A DNA stretch of 64,000 nt from Funiculus sociatus GB2-C1 (GTDB lineage: Bacteria > Cyanobacteriota > Cyanobacteriia > Cyanobacteriales > FACHB-T130), in assembly GCF_039962115.1 (NCBI RefSeq), contig NZ_JAMPKJ010000008.1, positions 62,001 to 126,000 of the forward strand, written 5' to 3'. A model generated the notes under the pieces. It was not told the DNA's origin. It saw nothing but the letters and a program-made list of their open reading frames with translations, and searched no databases. Of the stretch, positions 26,921 to 35,866 are shown in pieces. Made by a program: the position numbers and the translations under genes. The first letter of the stretch is position 1. Every line of letters begins with the position of its first letter.

Positions 26921-26968
26921 ACCCCAGCCCCTCCCCGGTTGATCTCTCTAGGGGTTGGGAGTGGGGTT
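26921..26968. repeat. Palindromic C/G-run repeat between rlpA and trpE
   Basis: ACCCCAGCCCCTCCCC is followed 14 bases later by AGGGGTTGGGAGTGGGGTT, an imperfect inverted repeat of the same family as 15567-15652. It lies between convergent genes and may form a hairpin. Confidence 0.6.
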
Positions 26969-27005
26969 CTTTGATTATGGACAACTAGACAGACGGATTT
27001 GAAAT

Positions 27006-27038
27006 TATTAGCCAGTAGCAGCGGGCTACTGGCTAATA
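27006..27038 (-). terminator. Hairpin overlapping the trpE stop codon
   Basis: Perfect 14-bp stem TATTAGCCAGTAGC/GCTACTGGCTAATA (27006-27019 with 27025-27038). The right arm includes the stop codon of trpE (27026-27028), and A/T-rich bases follow on the minus strand. Probably ends trpE transcription. Confidence 0.65.
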
Positions 27039-28552
27039 GCTAAACAGCGAATCGCCTCTAAAAGCCCTCTGGCTTTATTGAGAGTTTCTTCATATTCTTT
27101 TTCCGGGTCAGAATCCGCAACCAAACCAGCACCAGCCTGAACTGAAACGGTATGTTTACCGCCGTCTTGGGGGCGGACAACCATCGTGCGGATAGCGATC
27201 GCAGTATTCAATTGTCCCTCAAAGTCATACCAGCCATAAGCCCCAGAATATGGCCCGCGACGACAAGGTTCTAATTCCTTAATAATCTCCATCGCCCGAA
27301 TCTTGGGCGCACCGCTGACTGTCCCAGCGGGGAAGCAAGCTTTAAGTAAATCCCAAGCGGTTTTATCGGGGGCCAGGAGTCCCACAACGTTGCTGACAAT
27401 GTGCATCACATGAGAGTAACGCTCAATTACCATCAGTTGATCGACTCTCACGGTACCGCTGGTGCAAACGCGCCCCATGTCATTGCGTCCCAAGTCAACT
27501 AGCATGACGTGTTCGGCAATTTCCTTGGGGTCTTGAAGTAAGTTTTCCGCAAGGCTGTCATCCTCCTTCGGCGTTTTCCCTCGCGGGCGCGTTCCAGCAA
27601 TTGGTCTGACGGTAGCGATCGCTTTCCCTTCTGGAGAAAGATCCGCTTTCACCATCACCTCTGGAGAAGAACCAATAATTTGCCAGTCGCCAAAGTTGAA
27701 ATAAGCCATGTAAGGCGAAGGGTTAATTAAGCGCAGGGAACGATACAAAGCAAAGGGGTCGCCGCTATACTCAGCCGAGAGTCGCTGGGAAAGTACAACT
27801 TGGAAAATATCCCCAGCGCGAATATAATCTTTTGCCTTTTGGACGTTGGCGCAGTATTGTTCGCGGGAAGTATTGCTGGTATATTCACTCCCCTCTCCGG
27901 TTGGCGGAGTCCATTCTAAAACTGTGTCTTTTCCGGATAAGGGTAGCTGGAGTTTGCTTACCAGTTGCTTAACGCGATCACCAGCTAACTTATACGCAGT
28001 AGCCAAATCCACATCAGGATCGCGCAAATCTGCATAAGCGATCGCCCAAATTTTCCGCTTCACCTGATCGAAAATAATCAGGTTGTCCACCTGCATCCAC
28101 AACCCATCCGGCAAATCCTCTTCAGTAGCTGGATAAATCGGTACGCGAGGTTCAATCCAGTTAATTAATTCATATCCCCAGAAGCCAAACAATCCCCCAA
28201 TTCCTGGCGGTAATTGAGGCAGCTTTACTGGGTGAAAGGGTTTTAGACAATATGCCAATGCCTTAAACGGGTCGCCTTCAAATGCGATCGCATTCCCGTC
28301 CCGATGAATTTGCCTAGTCTTCTCTCCCCTCGCCTCCAACACCCACAACGGATCGCATCCCAAAAAACTGTAGCGTCCGATATTCTCCCCACCTTCCACT
28401 GATTCCAGCAAAAAGCTATAAGGCTGTCCCGCGCAGACTTTGTACCAAGCAGACACAGGGGTTTCTAAATCCGCTACCCATTCCTGGTAGACAGGTACAA
28501 AGTTGCCTTCTTTAGCTAAATCGGAAAATTGAGTAAAGTCAGGAAAAATCAT
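27026..28552 (-). CDS. trpE: Anthranilate synthase component I
   Basis: 508 residues. N-terminal TrpE domain (residues ~25-170, with Y-S-F-L-L-E-S-V-E-G-G), then the chorismate-binding domain (~235-500) with the landmarks I-A-G-T-R-P-R-G-K-T, H-V-M-L-V-D-L-G-R-N-D-M-G-R-V and F-P-A-G-T-V-S-G-A-P-K. The enzyme makes anthranilate from chorismate with glutamine-derived ammonia and is feedback-inhibited by tryptophan. No glutamine amidotransferase (TrpG) lies next to it, so the partner is encoded elsewhere. The C-terminus is covered by a terminator hairpin. Confidence 0.92.
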   Translation of the reverse strand: MIFPDFTQFSDLAKEGNFVPVYQEWVADLETPVSAWYKVCAGQPYSFLLESVEGGENIGRYSFLGCDPLWVLEARGEKTRQIHRDGNAIAFEGDPFKALAYCLKPFHPVKLPQLPPGIGGLFGFWGYELINWIEPRVPIYPATEEDLPDGLWMQVDNLIIFDQVKRKIWAIAYADLRDPDVDLATAYKLAGDRVKQLVSKLQLPLSGKDTVLEWTPPTGEGSEYTSNTSREQYCANVQKAKDYIRAGDIFQVVLSQRLSAEYSGDPFALYRSLRLINPSPYMAYFNFGDWQIIGSSPEVMVKADLSPEGKAIATVRPIAGTRPRGKTPKEDDSLAENLLQDPKEIAEHVMLVDLGRNDMGRVCTSGTVRVDQLMVIERYSHVMHIVSNVVGLLAPDKTAWDLLKACFPAGTVSGAPKIRAMEIIKELEPCRRGPYSGAYGWYDFEGQLNTAIAIRTMVVRPQDGGKHTVSVQAGAGLVADSDPEKEYEETLNKARGLLEAIRCLAISQ

Positions 28553-28727
28553 AAATTTATTGGGTATTGTTCCTCAAGTGTAAAAAACACAATAAGCCTT
28601 TCAAACAAATAGGGCAGGCATTAAGAAGGAAAAAGCAATAGGAAAAAGGGAAAAATGAATAATTTTGCCTTTTTACCTTTGCCGTTTGCCTTTTTCTTGC
28701 CCACCCTACTATTTTTTATGTATTTTT

Positions 28728-28826
28728 GAGAACAATTGGGGCTATGTGCCTAAAGTTATGCACAACGGCGTACCGCGCCACAAAACTATCGACATTGACC
28801 CCAAAAACGGACGCTACACCTCGTAA
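28728..28826 (+). pseudogene. Possible remnant: C-terminal piece of an unidentified protein
   Basis: A plus-strand frame without a start codon reads E-N-N-W-G-Y-V-P-K-V-M-H-N-G-V-P, then [16 protein letters not shown] and a TAA at 28824-28826. It is polar and protein-like, unlike the low-complexity sequence before it, and overlaps the last codons of psaD head-on. I do not recognise the family. It may be a decayed gene tail or chance. Confidence 0.25.
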
Positions 28827-29248
28827 GTTTTACGACCGCTAAACTTCACTTTTGGAGGTTCTACATTCTCTCCTAGCCGGCGTTCTTTCTTACCTACATA
28901 GGGACGACCGGGGTTTACCTTCTCAGGGAACACGCCATCCTTCGGATGCAGATACTCCATTTCACCGTTAGGGAAGACACGGTAAATTTTGTAGTTGTTG
29001 ATTTTGAACTTGGCGCGTAGTTGCTGTCCACCCAACATAATGCAATATTCTTTGCGGGCGAGGAACAGCAAGTTTTCGCCTTGCCGCATGATGGCAGAAC
29101 CACCAGTCGGCATTTCAAACACTTGCTCTTTGGGGCTTGTCCAGGTGATAGCGTACTTTTCTTCGGTTTGGGCTTTTGTTAGCAAGCCTCCGGTACTGCC
29201 ACCAAATATCGGGGTTTGTCCAGTTAGAGTCTCTACCGTTTCTGGCAT
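28814..29248 (-). CDS. psaD: Photosystem I reaction center subunit II (PsaD)
   Basis: 144 residues from the ATG at 29248, supported by GGGAG about 8 bases upstream; an in-frame ATG at 29284 would add twelve unrelated residues. The N-terminal [13 protein letters not shown] motif, the I-T-W-T-S-P-K-E-Q segment and the C-terminal V-N-P-G-R-P and S-G-R-K-T-Y-E-V match cyanobacterial PsaD. It sits on the stromal (cytoplasmic) face of photosystem I and docks ferredoxin. Monocistronic, with a hairpin separating it from the histidine kinase gene upstream. Confidence 0.96.
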   Translation of the reverse strand: MPETVETLTGQTPIFGGSTGGLLTKAQTEEKYAITWTSPKEQVFEMPTGGSAIMRQGENLLFLARKEYCIMLGGQQLRAKFKINNYKIYRVFPNGEMEYLHPKDGVFPEKVNPGRPYVGKKERRLGENVEPPKVKFSGRKTYEV

Positions 29249-29362
29249 AGATTTTTCTCCCAACGTTTTAGGGCATCCTATCACCCAGCAAACGTCTCTA
29301 TTGCCACTCTGTCAAGAACTGTAACAGTTCGTCATTAGTCAAGGGGTTAGAGGGTGGAAGGT

Positions 29363-29394
29363 GGAAGGTGGGAACTACAACATTCCCACCTTCC
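29363..29394. terminator. Hairpin between the histidine kinase and psaD
   Basis: Perfect 12-bp stem (29363-29374 with 29383-29394) and an 8-base loop, 6 bases after the kinase stop codon. No T-run follows on the minus strand, so termination is likely but not certain. Confidence 0.5.
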
Positions 29395-29399
29395 CACGG

Positions 29400-31469
29400 C
29401 TACTGACTACTAACCATTGACTGCTTTGCCACGATGGGAACGGTGAAGTGAAACTTACTGCCTTTGTCCTTACCAGCAGATTCAGCCCAAATCTCACCAC
29501 CCCAACCGCTGACAATCTGGCGACAAATTGCCAGTCCTAAACCAGTACCGCTAGTAGTTCGCCGCAAAGCGCCTTCTTCCTGATAGAACCGATCAAAAAC
29601 AGCCTCAAGTCGATTGGGTTCAATACCGCGTCCCGTATCAGCAACAGTAACTTCCAGCATAGAGCCACCATTACTGCTAGCTTTAATGCTAATTTTTCCT
29701 TTAGACGTGGTAAATTTACAAGCGTTATCTAGCAGCTTGGCAAGAACCTCAACCAACCACTCGCCATCGGCTCTCACCAAAGGCAGGGGATTGGGGACTT
29801 GGGTAATAATCTTTGGCAATTGAGCATCAGAATGACGGGCGCGGATACTGCTGAGGGCCAGATCAATGCACTCTTGCAATTCCAGTGATTCTGGGTGCCA
29901 TTGTACGCGACCGCTTTCTAACCGCGAAAGGGTGAGGAAATCCTGCACGAGTTTACGCATCCGTTCCGCGTCGGAGAGAGCAGTGTTAAGCATTACCTGC
30001 CGCATTTCTGGAGACATATCAGGTTCGGTTGCCAGACTTTCCAGACAGACTTGGATGGTAGATAAAGGGGTGCGTAATTCGTGACCAGTAATGGCGACCA
30101 AGTTGCTGCGGGTGCGGTCGAGGGCTTCTAGCTGCTGGTTGAGGTCTTGCAGGTTAGCGTAGGCTTCAGCTTGAATTAAAGCACCACCGATCTGAGTAGC
30201 GATCGCTTCCACCAATTCCAGTTCATCTTCCTCACACTCATACGGTGTCCCGCCGCAATAATGCAACTCCACCATCCCCAGCAACCGATCCTGATACAGC
30301 ACTGGTACCATTAGCCACGAAGAAATAGAAAAATTGCTCACAATAGCTTGTAGCTGGCTATTAGAGCCTGATTTCAACCCATCCCCGACAATCCGAGAAT
30401 CTGTATGAGTATCAGTTACATACACTTGTTCTCGCTTCTGTACAACTTCCTCAAACAGAGGATTATTCTCCAAAGGCCAAGTCTGACCTAGCGTTGAGAC
30501 AAGTCGAGAATCCCCGCTACTACTCACACCCAAAAATTCATGATTAATTGTCGTAGCTGTATCCGTTGAGACGCGATATATTAGACACCGACAAGCAAAC
30601 AAAGCCTGACCCAACTCCTGCACTGCCACTTCCAGAATTTCATCCGGATGTAGCGGCTGCCCTGTATTGCTACCCCTGCGGATGGCAGTGGTAATCGAGT
30701 TTACCAAACGCTCTTTGCGTTCCTGAGCAGAAATAGAGCGATAAGCTTTTAGCAGTTTATACTGCCCAGCTTGCAAGTAAGTCAGCAGGCACTCAACAAA
30801 CGGATCGGGGTTAGTGGCTGTTGCATTTTGAGCTAATAAATTCTCCCCAACCCCTACAATCCGTGCTACCGACGCAATGCCGTAAGCGTTTTGCGCTTGA
30901 GCGATCTTCTCTTCCAACTCCGGGCGATACTGTAAAATCCGATTCAGTAACAATCCAGCAACAGTACAGCTTACTTGCCGATCAAAAGTCCAGATTCCCT
31001 CAAATCGCCGGGCTGTGTCCATCTCCAAAGGAGCCGACAGGCGAGACTTTTCTCCTCTGGCTTCTTCCTTCTTAACTCTCGTTTCTTCAGCTGTTCTTTC
31101 CCGACACACTAAGCAGGTGGCATAGTGCTGTCCTATCACCACTAAGTGCCATTCTTTACTCAAGCCGTCCTCAGGCTCAAAAGCCACAGTTTCGTAATAG
31201 CCCGATCCGTTGGTAAAGGATGTTTCCGGTGCCGCCATCACATATACCTGATCCGTCCGTTCAGCAATCCGTCGATACCGATGAGCCTCCTGACGATAGA
31301 AACGCTCTCGCTGGAAGCTGGCAATCACTAGATGCTTGTCTAAAGATGCCAGAATTTGGTCTTCCATAGCATGAGAGAGTGCCGTTAAGGAAGACTTGAA
31401 ATACATTTGGGTTCGCAGCTGAGGCAGGGCCCAGAGCAGCTCTGTCAGCACAGAAGTCGGTATGATCAT
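29400..31469 (-). CDS. DICT-GAF sensor histidine kinase
   Basis: 689 residues, cytoplasmic. The N-terminus (~1-215) matches the DICT sensory domain (L-T-A-L-S-H-A-M-E-D-Q-I-L; R-R-I-A-E-R-T). A GAF domain covers ~245-425 (W-L-M-V-P-V-L-Y-Q-D-R-L-L-G-M-V-E-L). HisKA follows, with His463 in I-T-G-H-E-L-R-T-P-L, then the HATPase domain with N-box L-L-D-N-A-C-K, G1 D-T-G-R-G-I and G2 G-T-G-L-G-L. DICT domains often occur with GAF, GGDEF or kinase domains and are thought to sense light or redox-type signals in cyanobacteria. No response regulator gene is next to it. It precedes psaD on the same strand, but a hairpin separates them. Confidence 0.9.
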   Translation of the reverse strand: MIIPTSVLTELLWALPQLRTQMYFKSSLTALSHAMEDQILASLDKHLVIASFQRERFYRQEAHRYRRIAERTDQVYVMAAPETSFTNGSGYYETVAFEPEDGLSKEWHLVVIGQHYATCLVCRERTAEETRVKKEEARGEKSRLSAPLEMDTARRFEGIWTFDRQVSCTVAGLLLNRILQYRPELEEKIAQAQNAYGIASVARIVGVGENLLAQNATATNPDPFVECLLTYLQAGQYKLLKAYRSISAQERKERLVNSITTAIRRGSNTGQPLHPDEILEVAVQELGQALFACRCLIYRVSTDTATTINHEFLGVSSSGDSRLVSTLGQTWPLENNPLFEEVVQKREQVYVTDTHTDSRIVGDGLKSGSNSQLQAIVSNFSISSWLMVPVLYQDRLLGMVELHYCGGTPYECEEDELELVEAIATQIGGALIQAEAYANLQDLNQQLEALDRTRSNLVAITGHELRTPLSTIQVCLESLATEPDMSPEMRQVMLNTALSDAERMRKLVQDFLTLSRLESGRVQWHPESLELQECIDLALSSIRARHSDAQLPKIITQVPNPLPLVRADGEWLVEVLAKLLDNACKFTTSKGKISIKASSNGGSMLEVTVADTGRGIEPNRLEAVFDRFYQEEGALRRTTSGTGLGLAICRQIVSGWGGEIWAESAGKDKGSKFHFTVPIVAKQSMVSSQ

Positions 31470-31763
31470 TAATTTTGCCGAGTTTTGTACCCGTTCTAAT
31501 GCTTATCGTACAAAACAGCGCTGCATTCTAACTTTTAAATAGGGTTTCTGTATTTATTTGCTACACATTAGATAGCAAAAAGAAAATTATTATTTATCAG
31601 TTATTAATTAAAAAATCTTATATTTTCTCTTTCCTCACTCTCCATCCCCTAATTCCTAGTCTTTATAACCATAATCAGCCCTACTTATCAATCTTTCTTA
31701 AGTAGGAGCTGATGTCAAATTAGCATAAGAATTATGCAGAAACTTCATTTACATTAATATTTT

Positions 31764-31805
31764 GTAACTTTGTATACGAATTTCCTCAGTCAGTCCGCAT
31801 AACTT
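31764..31805 (+). promoter_or_regulatory. NtcA-activated promoter of nirA-nrtABCD-narB
   Basis: A perfect NtcA site GTA-N8-TAC (31764-31777, GTAACTTTGTATAC) is followed by a TA-N3-T -10 box TAACTT at 31800-31805. The site centre is 29.5 bases upstream of the -10 start, which places it at -41.5 for a start of transcription near 31812. That is the class II geometry known for NtcA. The leader to the nirA ATG is about 70 bases. The gap 31470-31763 holds no gene. Confidence 0.85.
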
Positions 31806-31881
31806 ATCATCAACGAGCGATTGACGAAACACCTGAAATCGGTTTGGGGGCAGTTGAGCGCTAAGTAATGAGGACACACCC

Positions 31882-33417
31882 ATGACAAGCACAGCCACGC
31901 CAACAGCAAGTCTGAACAAGTTTGAAAAATTTAAAGCCGAAAAAGATGGTCTGGCAGTAAAGTCAGAACTGGAACACTTCGCCCGCATTGGCTGGGAGGC
32001 GATGGACGAAACAGACCGTGACCACCGTCTGAAGTGGGTGGGTGTGTTCTTTCGACCAGTCACTCCCGGAAAGTTTATGATGCGGCTGCGGATGCCAAGC
32101 GGCATTCTCACAGCTAGTCAAATGCGGGTGTTAGCTGAAGTCGTGCAACAGTATGGCGAAGATGGCAATGCTGATATTACCACTCGGCAAAACATTCAAC
32201 TGCGGGGAATCCGGATTGAGGATCTGCCAGAGATTTTCAATCGGTTTAACCAAGTCGGTTTAACTAGCGTCCAGTCTGGGATGGACAACGTTCGCAACAT
32301 CACAGGGTCGCCAGTAGCGGGAATTGATGCGGATGAATTGTTCGATACCAGAGAACTTGTGCAGCAAGTTCAAGACATGATTACCAGTAAGGGGGAAGGC
32401 AACAAAGCCTTCTCGAATCTGCCGAGAAAATTTAATATAGCGATCGCAGGTTGTCGCGACAACTCGGTTCACGCCGAAATCAACGACCTCGCCTTCGTCC
32501 CCGCCTTCAAAAACGGCACCTTCGGTTTTAACATTCTCGTCGGTGGCTTCTTCTCCGCAAAACGCTGCGACGCAGCAATTCCCCTAAATGCCTGGGTTCC
32601 TCCCGAAGATGTTGTGGATGTATCCAGAGCAGTTCTCGAAGTTTTTCGCGACCAAGGCCCCAGATCCAATCGGCAAAAAGCCCGGTTGATGTGGCTTATC
32701 GATGAACTTGGACTCGAAAATTTCCGGGCATTAGTAGAAAAATATCTCTGTAAACCACTGCAACCAGCAGTCGAAAAAGACGAAATCGACTGGGAAAAAC
32801 GCGACCACCTCGGCGTATATCCTCAAAAGCAGTCCGGCTTAAACTACGTCGGTTTGCACGTTCCCGTCGGGCGTTTGTTTGCCCAAGATATGTTTGACCT
32901 CGCCCGAATAGCCGAAGTCTATGGCAGCAGCGAAATTCGCCTCACCGTTGAACAAAACGTCATCATCCCCAACATCCCAAACTCAAGGATGGAGGCATTC
33001 CTAGCCGAACCCCTCTTAGAAAAATTCTCCACCAGTCCCCAACCCTTAACAAAAGCACTTGTTTCATGCACCGGGTCACAGTTCTGCAACTTTGCCCTAA
33101 TTGAAACCAAAAACCGCGCCGTGGCAATGATTCAGGAGCTAGAAGCAGAACTTTCCCTAACCCAACCCGTGCGAATTCACTGGACAGGTTGCCCCAACTC
33201 CTGCGCCCAGCCACAAGTCGCTGACATCGGTTTAATGGGGACAAAGGTACGCAAAAACGGCAAAACCGTTGAAGGTGTGGATCTTTACATGGGCGGCAAA
33301 GTGGGTAAAGAAGCCGAACTCGGCACCTGCGTCCAGAAAAGCATTCCCTGCGAAGACCTCAAACCAGTGTTGCGCGATTTACTCATCCAGCAATTCAAAG
33401 CGGAAATCAAAAATTAG
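31882..33417 (+). CDS. nirA: Ferredoxin-nitrite reductase (first copy)
   Basis: 511 residues. Reduces nitrite to ammonium with six electrons from ferredoxin, using siroheme and a [4Fe-4S] cluster. The cluster ligands are Cys396 and Cys402 (C-T-G-S-Q-F-C) and Cys437 and Cys441 (C-P-N-S-C); two nitrite/sulfite reductase half-domains surround N-I-T-G-S-P-V-A-G-I-D and N-I-A-I-A-G-C-R-D-N. It starts at an ATG with GAGG about nine bases upstream and leads the operon with nrtA 29 bases downstream. The first of two nirA genes in the window. Confidence 0.95.
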   Translation: MTSTATPTASLNKFEKFKAEKDGLAVKSELEHFARIGWEAMDETDRDHRLKWVGVFFRPVTPGKFMMRLRMPSGILTASQMRVLAEVVQQYGEDGNADITTRQNIQLRGIRIEDLPEIFNRFNQVGLTSVQSGMDNVRNITGSPVAGIDADELFDTRELVQQVQDMITSKGEGNKAFSNLPRKFNIAIAGCRDNSVHAEINDLAFVPAFKNGTFGFNILVGGFFSAKRCDAAIPLNAWVPPEDVVDVSRAVLEVFRDQGPRSNRQKARLMWLIDELGLENFRALVEKYLCKPLQPAVEKDEIDWEKRDHLGVYPQKQSGLNYVGLHVPVGRLFAQDMFDLARIAEVYGSSEIRLTVEQNVIIPNIPNSRMEAFLAEPLLEKFSTSPQPLTKALVSCTGSQFCNFALIETKNRAVAMIQELEAELSLTQPVRIHWTGCPNSCAQPQVADIGLMGTKVRKNGKTVEGVDLYMGGKVGKEAELGTCVQKSIPCEDLKPVLRDLLIQQFKAEIKN

Positions 33418-33446
33418 TCAGCAATTAGCAAGAACCAACAAACAAA

Positions 33447-34793
33447 ATGACCAGACTTTCCAGAAGGCAATTCATCATTACCGCAGGAGCAGCTACAGCT
33501 GCATCTTTACTCGCTCATGGCTGTAGCTCTGGCCCTACCAACACCTCCACAAGTGCCAATAGCTCCACAGGTGGTTCAGGTTCCTCACCCGCCACCCTAG
33601 CGGCTAACGCACCAAAAGTAGAAACACCCAACGCCAAGTTAGGATTCATCGCCCTTACCGACTCCGCACCCCTGATTATTGCCAAAGAAAAGGGTTTATT
33701 TGATAAGTACGGCATGACAGGTGTCGAAATCCTCAAGCAAGCTTCTTGGCCTGTAACTCGCGACAACTTGGAAATAGGCTCTCAAGGCGGTGGTATCGAT
33801 GGGGCGCATATCTTAAGCCCCATGCCTTACTTCATGACCTTGGGTCAGACCAAGAACAAGCAACCCGTACCGATGTACATTTTGGCGCGGTTGAATACCA
33901 ACGGTCAGGCGATTTCCATTGCCAATACTTACAAAGATGCAAAAGTTGGTTTAGAAAGCAAGGGGCTGAAAGAAGCCTTTGCTCAAGCCAAAGCAGGTGG
34001 TAAAAATGACCTCAAAGCTGCGATTACGTTTCCTGGCGGCACCCACGACCTATGGATGCGCTACTGGTTAGCCGCTGGTGGTATTGATCCTAACCAGGAT
34101 ATTTCTGTTGTTCCTATCCCACCGCCGCAGATGGTGGCAAATATGAAAACGGGCAACATGGAAACCTTCTGCGTAGGCGAACCTTGGAACGCGCAGTTAG
34201 TTAACCAGGGACAGGGTTACACCGCATTAGTGACAGGTGAACTGTGGAAAGACCACCCAGAGAAAGCTTTTGCCATGCGACAAGATTGGGTGGATAAAAA
34301 TCCCAATTCTGCCAAAGCGTTGCTGATGGCGGTACAGGAAGCCCAGCAATGGTGCGACAAAGCAGAAAACAAAGAGGAGATGTGCCAAATTGTCTCCCAG
34401 GCGAAGTGGTTCAAGGTGCCAGCCAAAGATATTATCGAGCGTTCTAAAGGCAATATTGACTACGGCGACGGTCGTCCAGTGGTTACGGGTAGCCCGCTAC
34501 AGATGAAGTTCTGGGCAGATAATGCGTCTTATCCTTACAAGAGTCATGACACCTGGTTCTTAACTGAAAACATCCGCTGGGGCAATATTCCCGCTGACAC
34601 AAATCTTAAGGAACTCGTGGACAAAGTAAACCGCGAAGATTTGTGGAAAGAAGCGGCTAAGGCGCTTGGTGTTCCCAATGCAGAAATTCCTACTAGCAGT
34701 TCTCGTGGCATTGAAACGTTCTTCGATGGTGTCAAGTTTGACCCCGAAAAGCCAGAAGAATACTTGAAGAGTCTCAAGATTAAAAAGGCATAA
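33447..34793 (+). CDS. nrtA: Nitrate/nitrite ABC transporter, substrate-binding lipoprotein
   Basis: 448 residues. The N-terminus has a twin-arginine motif (S-R-R-Q-F-I) and a lipobox L-A-H-G-C with the modified cysteine at residue 26, then a Ser/Thr-rich tether. The mature domain matches the NrtA/CmpA family (L-G-F-I-A-L-T-D-S-A-P-L-I-I-A-K-E-K-G, then P-G-G-T-H-D-L-W-M-R-Y-W and F-C-V-G-E-P-W-N). It captures nitrate/nitrite at the outer side of the plasma membrane; CmpA binds bicarbonate instead, but the nirA and narB neighbours fix the nitrate role. Confidence 0.94.
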   Translation: MTRLSRRQFIITAGAATAASLLAHGCSSGPTNTSTSANSSTGGSGSSPATLAANAPKVETPNAKLGFIALTDSAPLIIAKEKGLFDKYGMTGVEILKQASWPVTRDNLEIGSQGGGIDGAHILSPMPYFMTLGQTKNKQPVPMYILARLNTNGQAISIANTYKDAKVGLESKGLKEAFAQAKAGGKNDLKAAITFPGGTHDLWMRYWLAAGGIDPNQDISVVPIPPPQMVANMKTGNMETFCVGEPWNAQLVNQGQGYTALVTGELWKDHPEKAFAMRQDWVDKNPNSAKALLMAVQEAQQWCDKAENKEEMCQIVSQAKWFKVPAKDIIERSKGNIDYGDGRPVVTGSPLQMKFWADNASYPYKSHDTWFLTENIRWGNIPADTNLKELVDKVNREDLWKEAAKALGVPNAEIPTSSSRGIETFFDGVKFDPEKPEEYLKSLKIKKA

Positions 34794-34810
34794 ATGGCTG
34801 ATTGAAGGAT

Positions 34811-34850
34811 AGCTAATTGCTAATTGCTTTTAAACAATTAGCAATTAGTT
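34811..34850 (+). promoter_or_regulatory. Stem-loop between nrtA and nrtB
   Basis: Perfect 14-bp stem CTAATTGCTAATTG/CAATTAGCAATTAG (34813-34826 with 34835-34848), 8-base loop, made of TTAGCAA-type repeats. Without a T-run it is more likely a 3' mRNA stabiliser for nrtA than a terminator. Confidence 0.6.
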
Positions 34851-34881
34851 GATGACTAATAACCAACAATTAGGAAGAAGA

Positions 34882-35724
34882 ATGACTGCTAAAGCTGACC
34901 GCCGCCTGCAAACTAACAATCCTCAACAGTTACTGACAAGTTTTTTTCAGAAGCAAGCTAAATATATTGTGCCGCCCCTGGTTGCACTAGCATTGTTTCT
35001 GCTAGTATGGCAACTCCTCTGCCCTCCCGGTTCTAAAGGTTTGCCAGGGCCAATCCAAGTGATTGGTGATACTTGGAACCCTTACATTATTAATCCTTTT
35101 TTCGATAATGGCGGTACAGATAAAGGTTTGGCATTGCAAATTTTAGCCAGCTTAGGAAGGGTAGCAATTGGTTTTTCTTTATCTGCGATAGTTGGCATAA
35201 CTGTAGGTATTATAGTTGGGGCGAATGATTTTGCTTATCGGGCTGTAGACCCAATTTTCCAAGTGTTACGTACTATTCCCCCGTTGGCGTGGTTGCCTAT
35301 ATCTCTGGCAGCACTACAACAAAGCAACCCTTCAGCTATTTTCGTGATTTTTATTACCTCAGTATGGCCTATTATTATTAACACAACTGTAGGCGTACAG
35401 CAGCTACCACAAGACTACAGAAATGTCGCCAGAGTGTTGCGGCTATCTAAACAAAAGTATTTCTTGAAAATTCTACTTCCCGCAGCAGTTCCTTACATTT
35501 TTACGGGATTAAGAATTGGAATTGGTTTGTCTTGGTTGGCGATTGTTGCGGCTGAAATGTTGGTAGGCGGTGTGGGTATCGGCTTCTTTATCTGGGATGC
35601 CTACAACAATTCTTTGATGAGTCAAATTATCATCGCGCTTGTGTATGTCGGTATTGTTGGTCTGCTGCTAGATAGAATAGTGGCTTTTATCGCTTCAATG
35701 GTAGTTCCAGAAGAACAAAAATAG
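34882..35724 (+). CDS. nrtB: Nitrate ABC transporter permease
   Basis: 280 residues from the ATG at 34882, preceded by AGGAAG; in-frame starts at 34849 (TTG) and 34852 lie inside a repeat stem and are less likely. About six membrane helices with the binding-protein-dependent permease fold; the ABC-coupling loop reads near L-R-L-S-K-Q-K-Y-F-L-K-I-L-L-P-A-A-V-P. It forms the membrane channel of NrtABCD in the plasma membrane. Next gene nrtC starts 142 bases downstream, across a heptamer repeat tract. Confidence 0.93.
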   Translation: MTAKADRRLQTNNPQQLLTSFFQKQAKYIVPPLVALALFLLVWQLLCPPGSKGLPGPIQVIGDTWNPYIINPFFDNGGTDKGLALQILASLGRVAIGFSLSAIVGITVGIIVGANDFAYRAVDPIFQVLRTIPPLAWLPISLAALQQSNPSAIFVIFITSVWPIIINTTVGVQQLPQDYRNVARVLRLSKQKYFLKILLPAAVPYIFTGLRIGIGLSWLAIVAAEMLVGGVGIGFFIWDAYNNSLMSQIIIALVYVGIVGLLLDRIVAFIASMVVPEEQK

Positions 35725-35727
35725 AGG

Positions 35728-35866
35728 GTTGGGGACTAGGGACTAGGGACTGGGGACTAGGGACTAGAGACTAGGTAAGAATTATCCCCAAGCCCCAATT
35801 CTCAATTCCCAATTCCCAATCCCCAATCCCCAATTCCCAGTCCCCAATCCCCAATCCCCAATCCCT
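35728..35866. repeat. Heptamer tandem repeats between nrtB and nrtC
   Basis: GGGACTA-type units (35728-35775) are followed by CCCCAAT-type units (35785-35865) of roughly opposite sequence, so they can pair into a long imperfect hairpin. They resemble the short tandemly repeated repetitive (STRR) sequences of filamentous cyanobacteria. The tract ends at the nrtC start codon and supplies no Shine-Dalgarno sequence. Confidence 0.85.
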
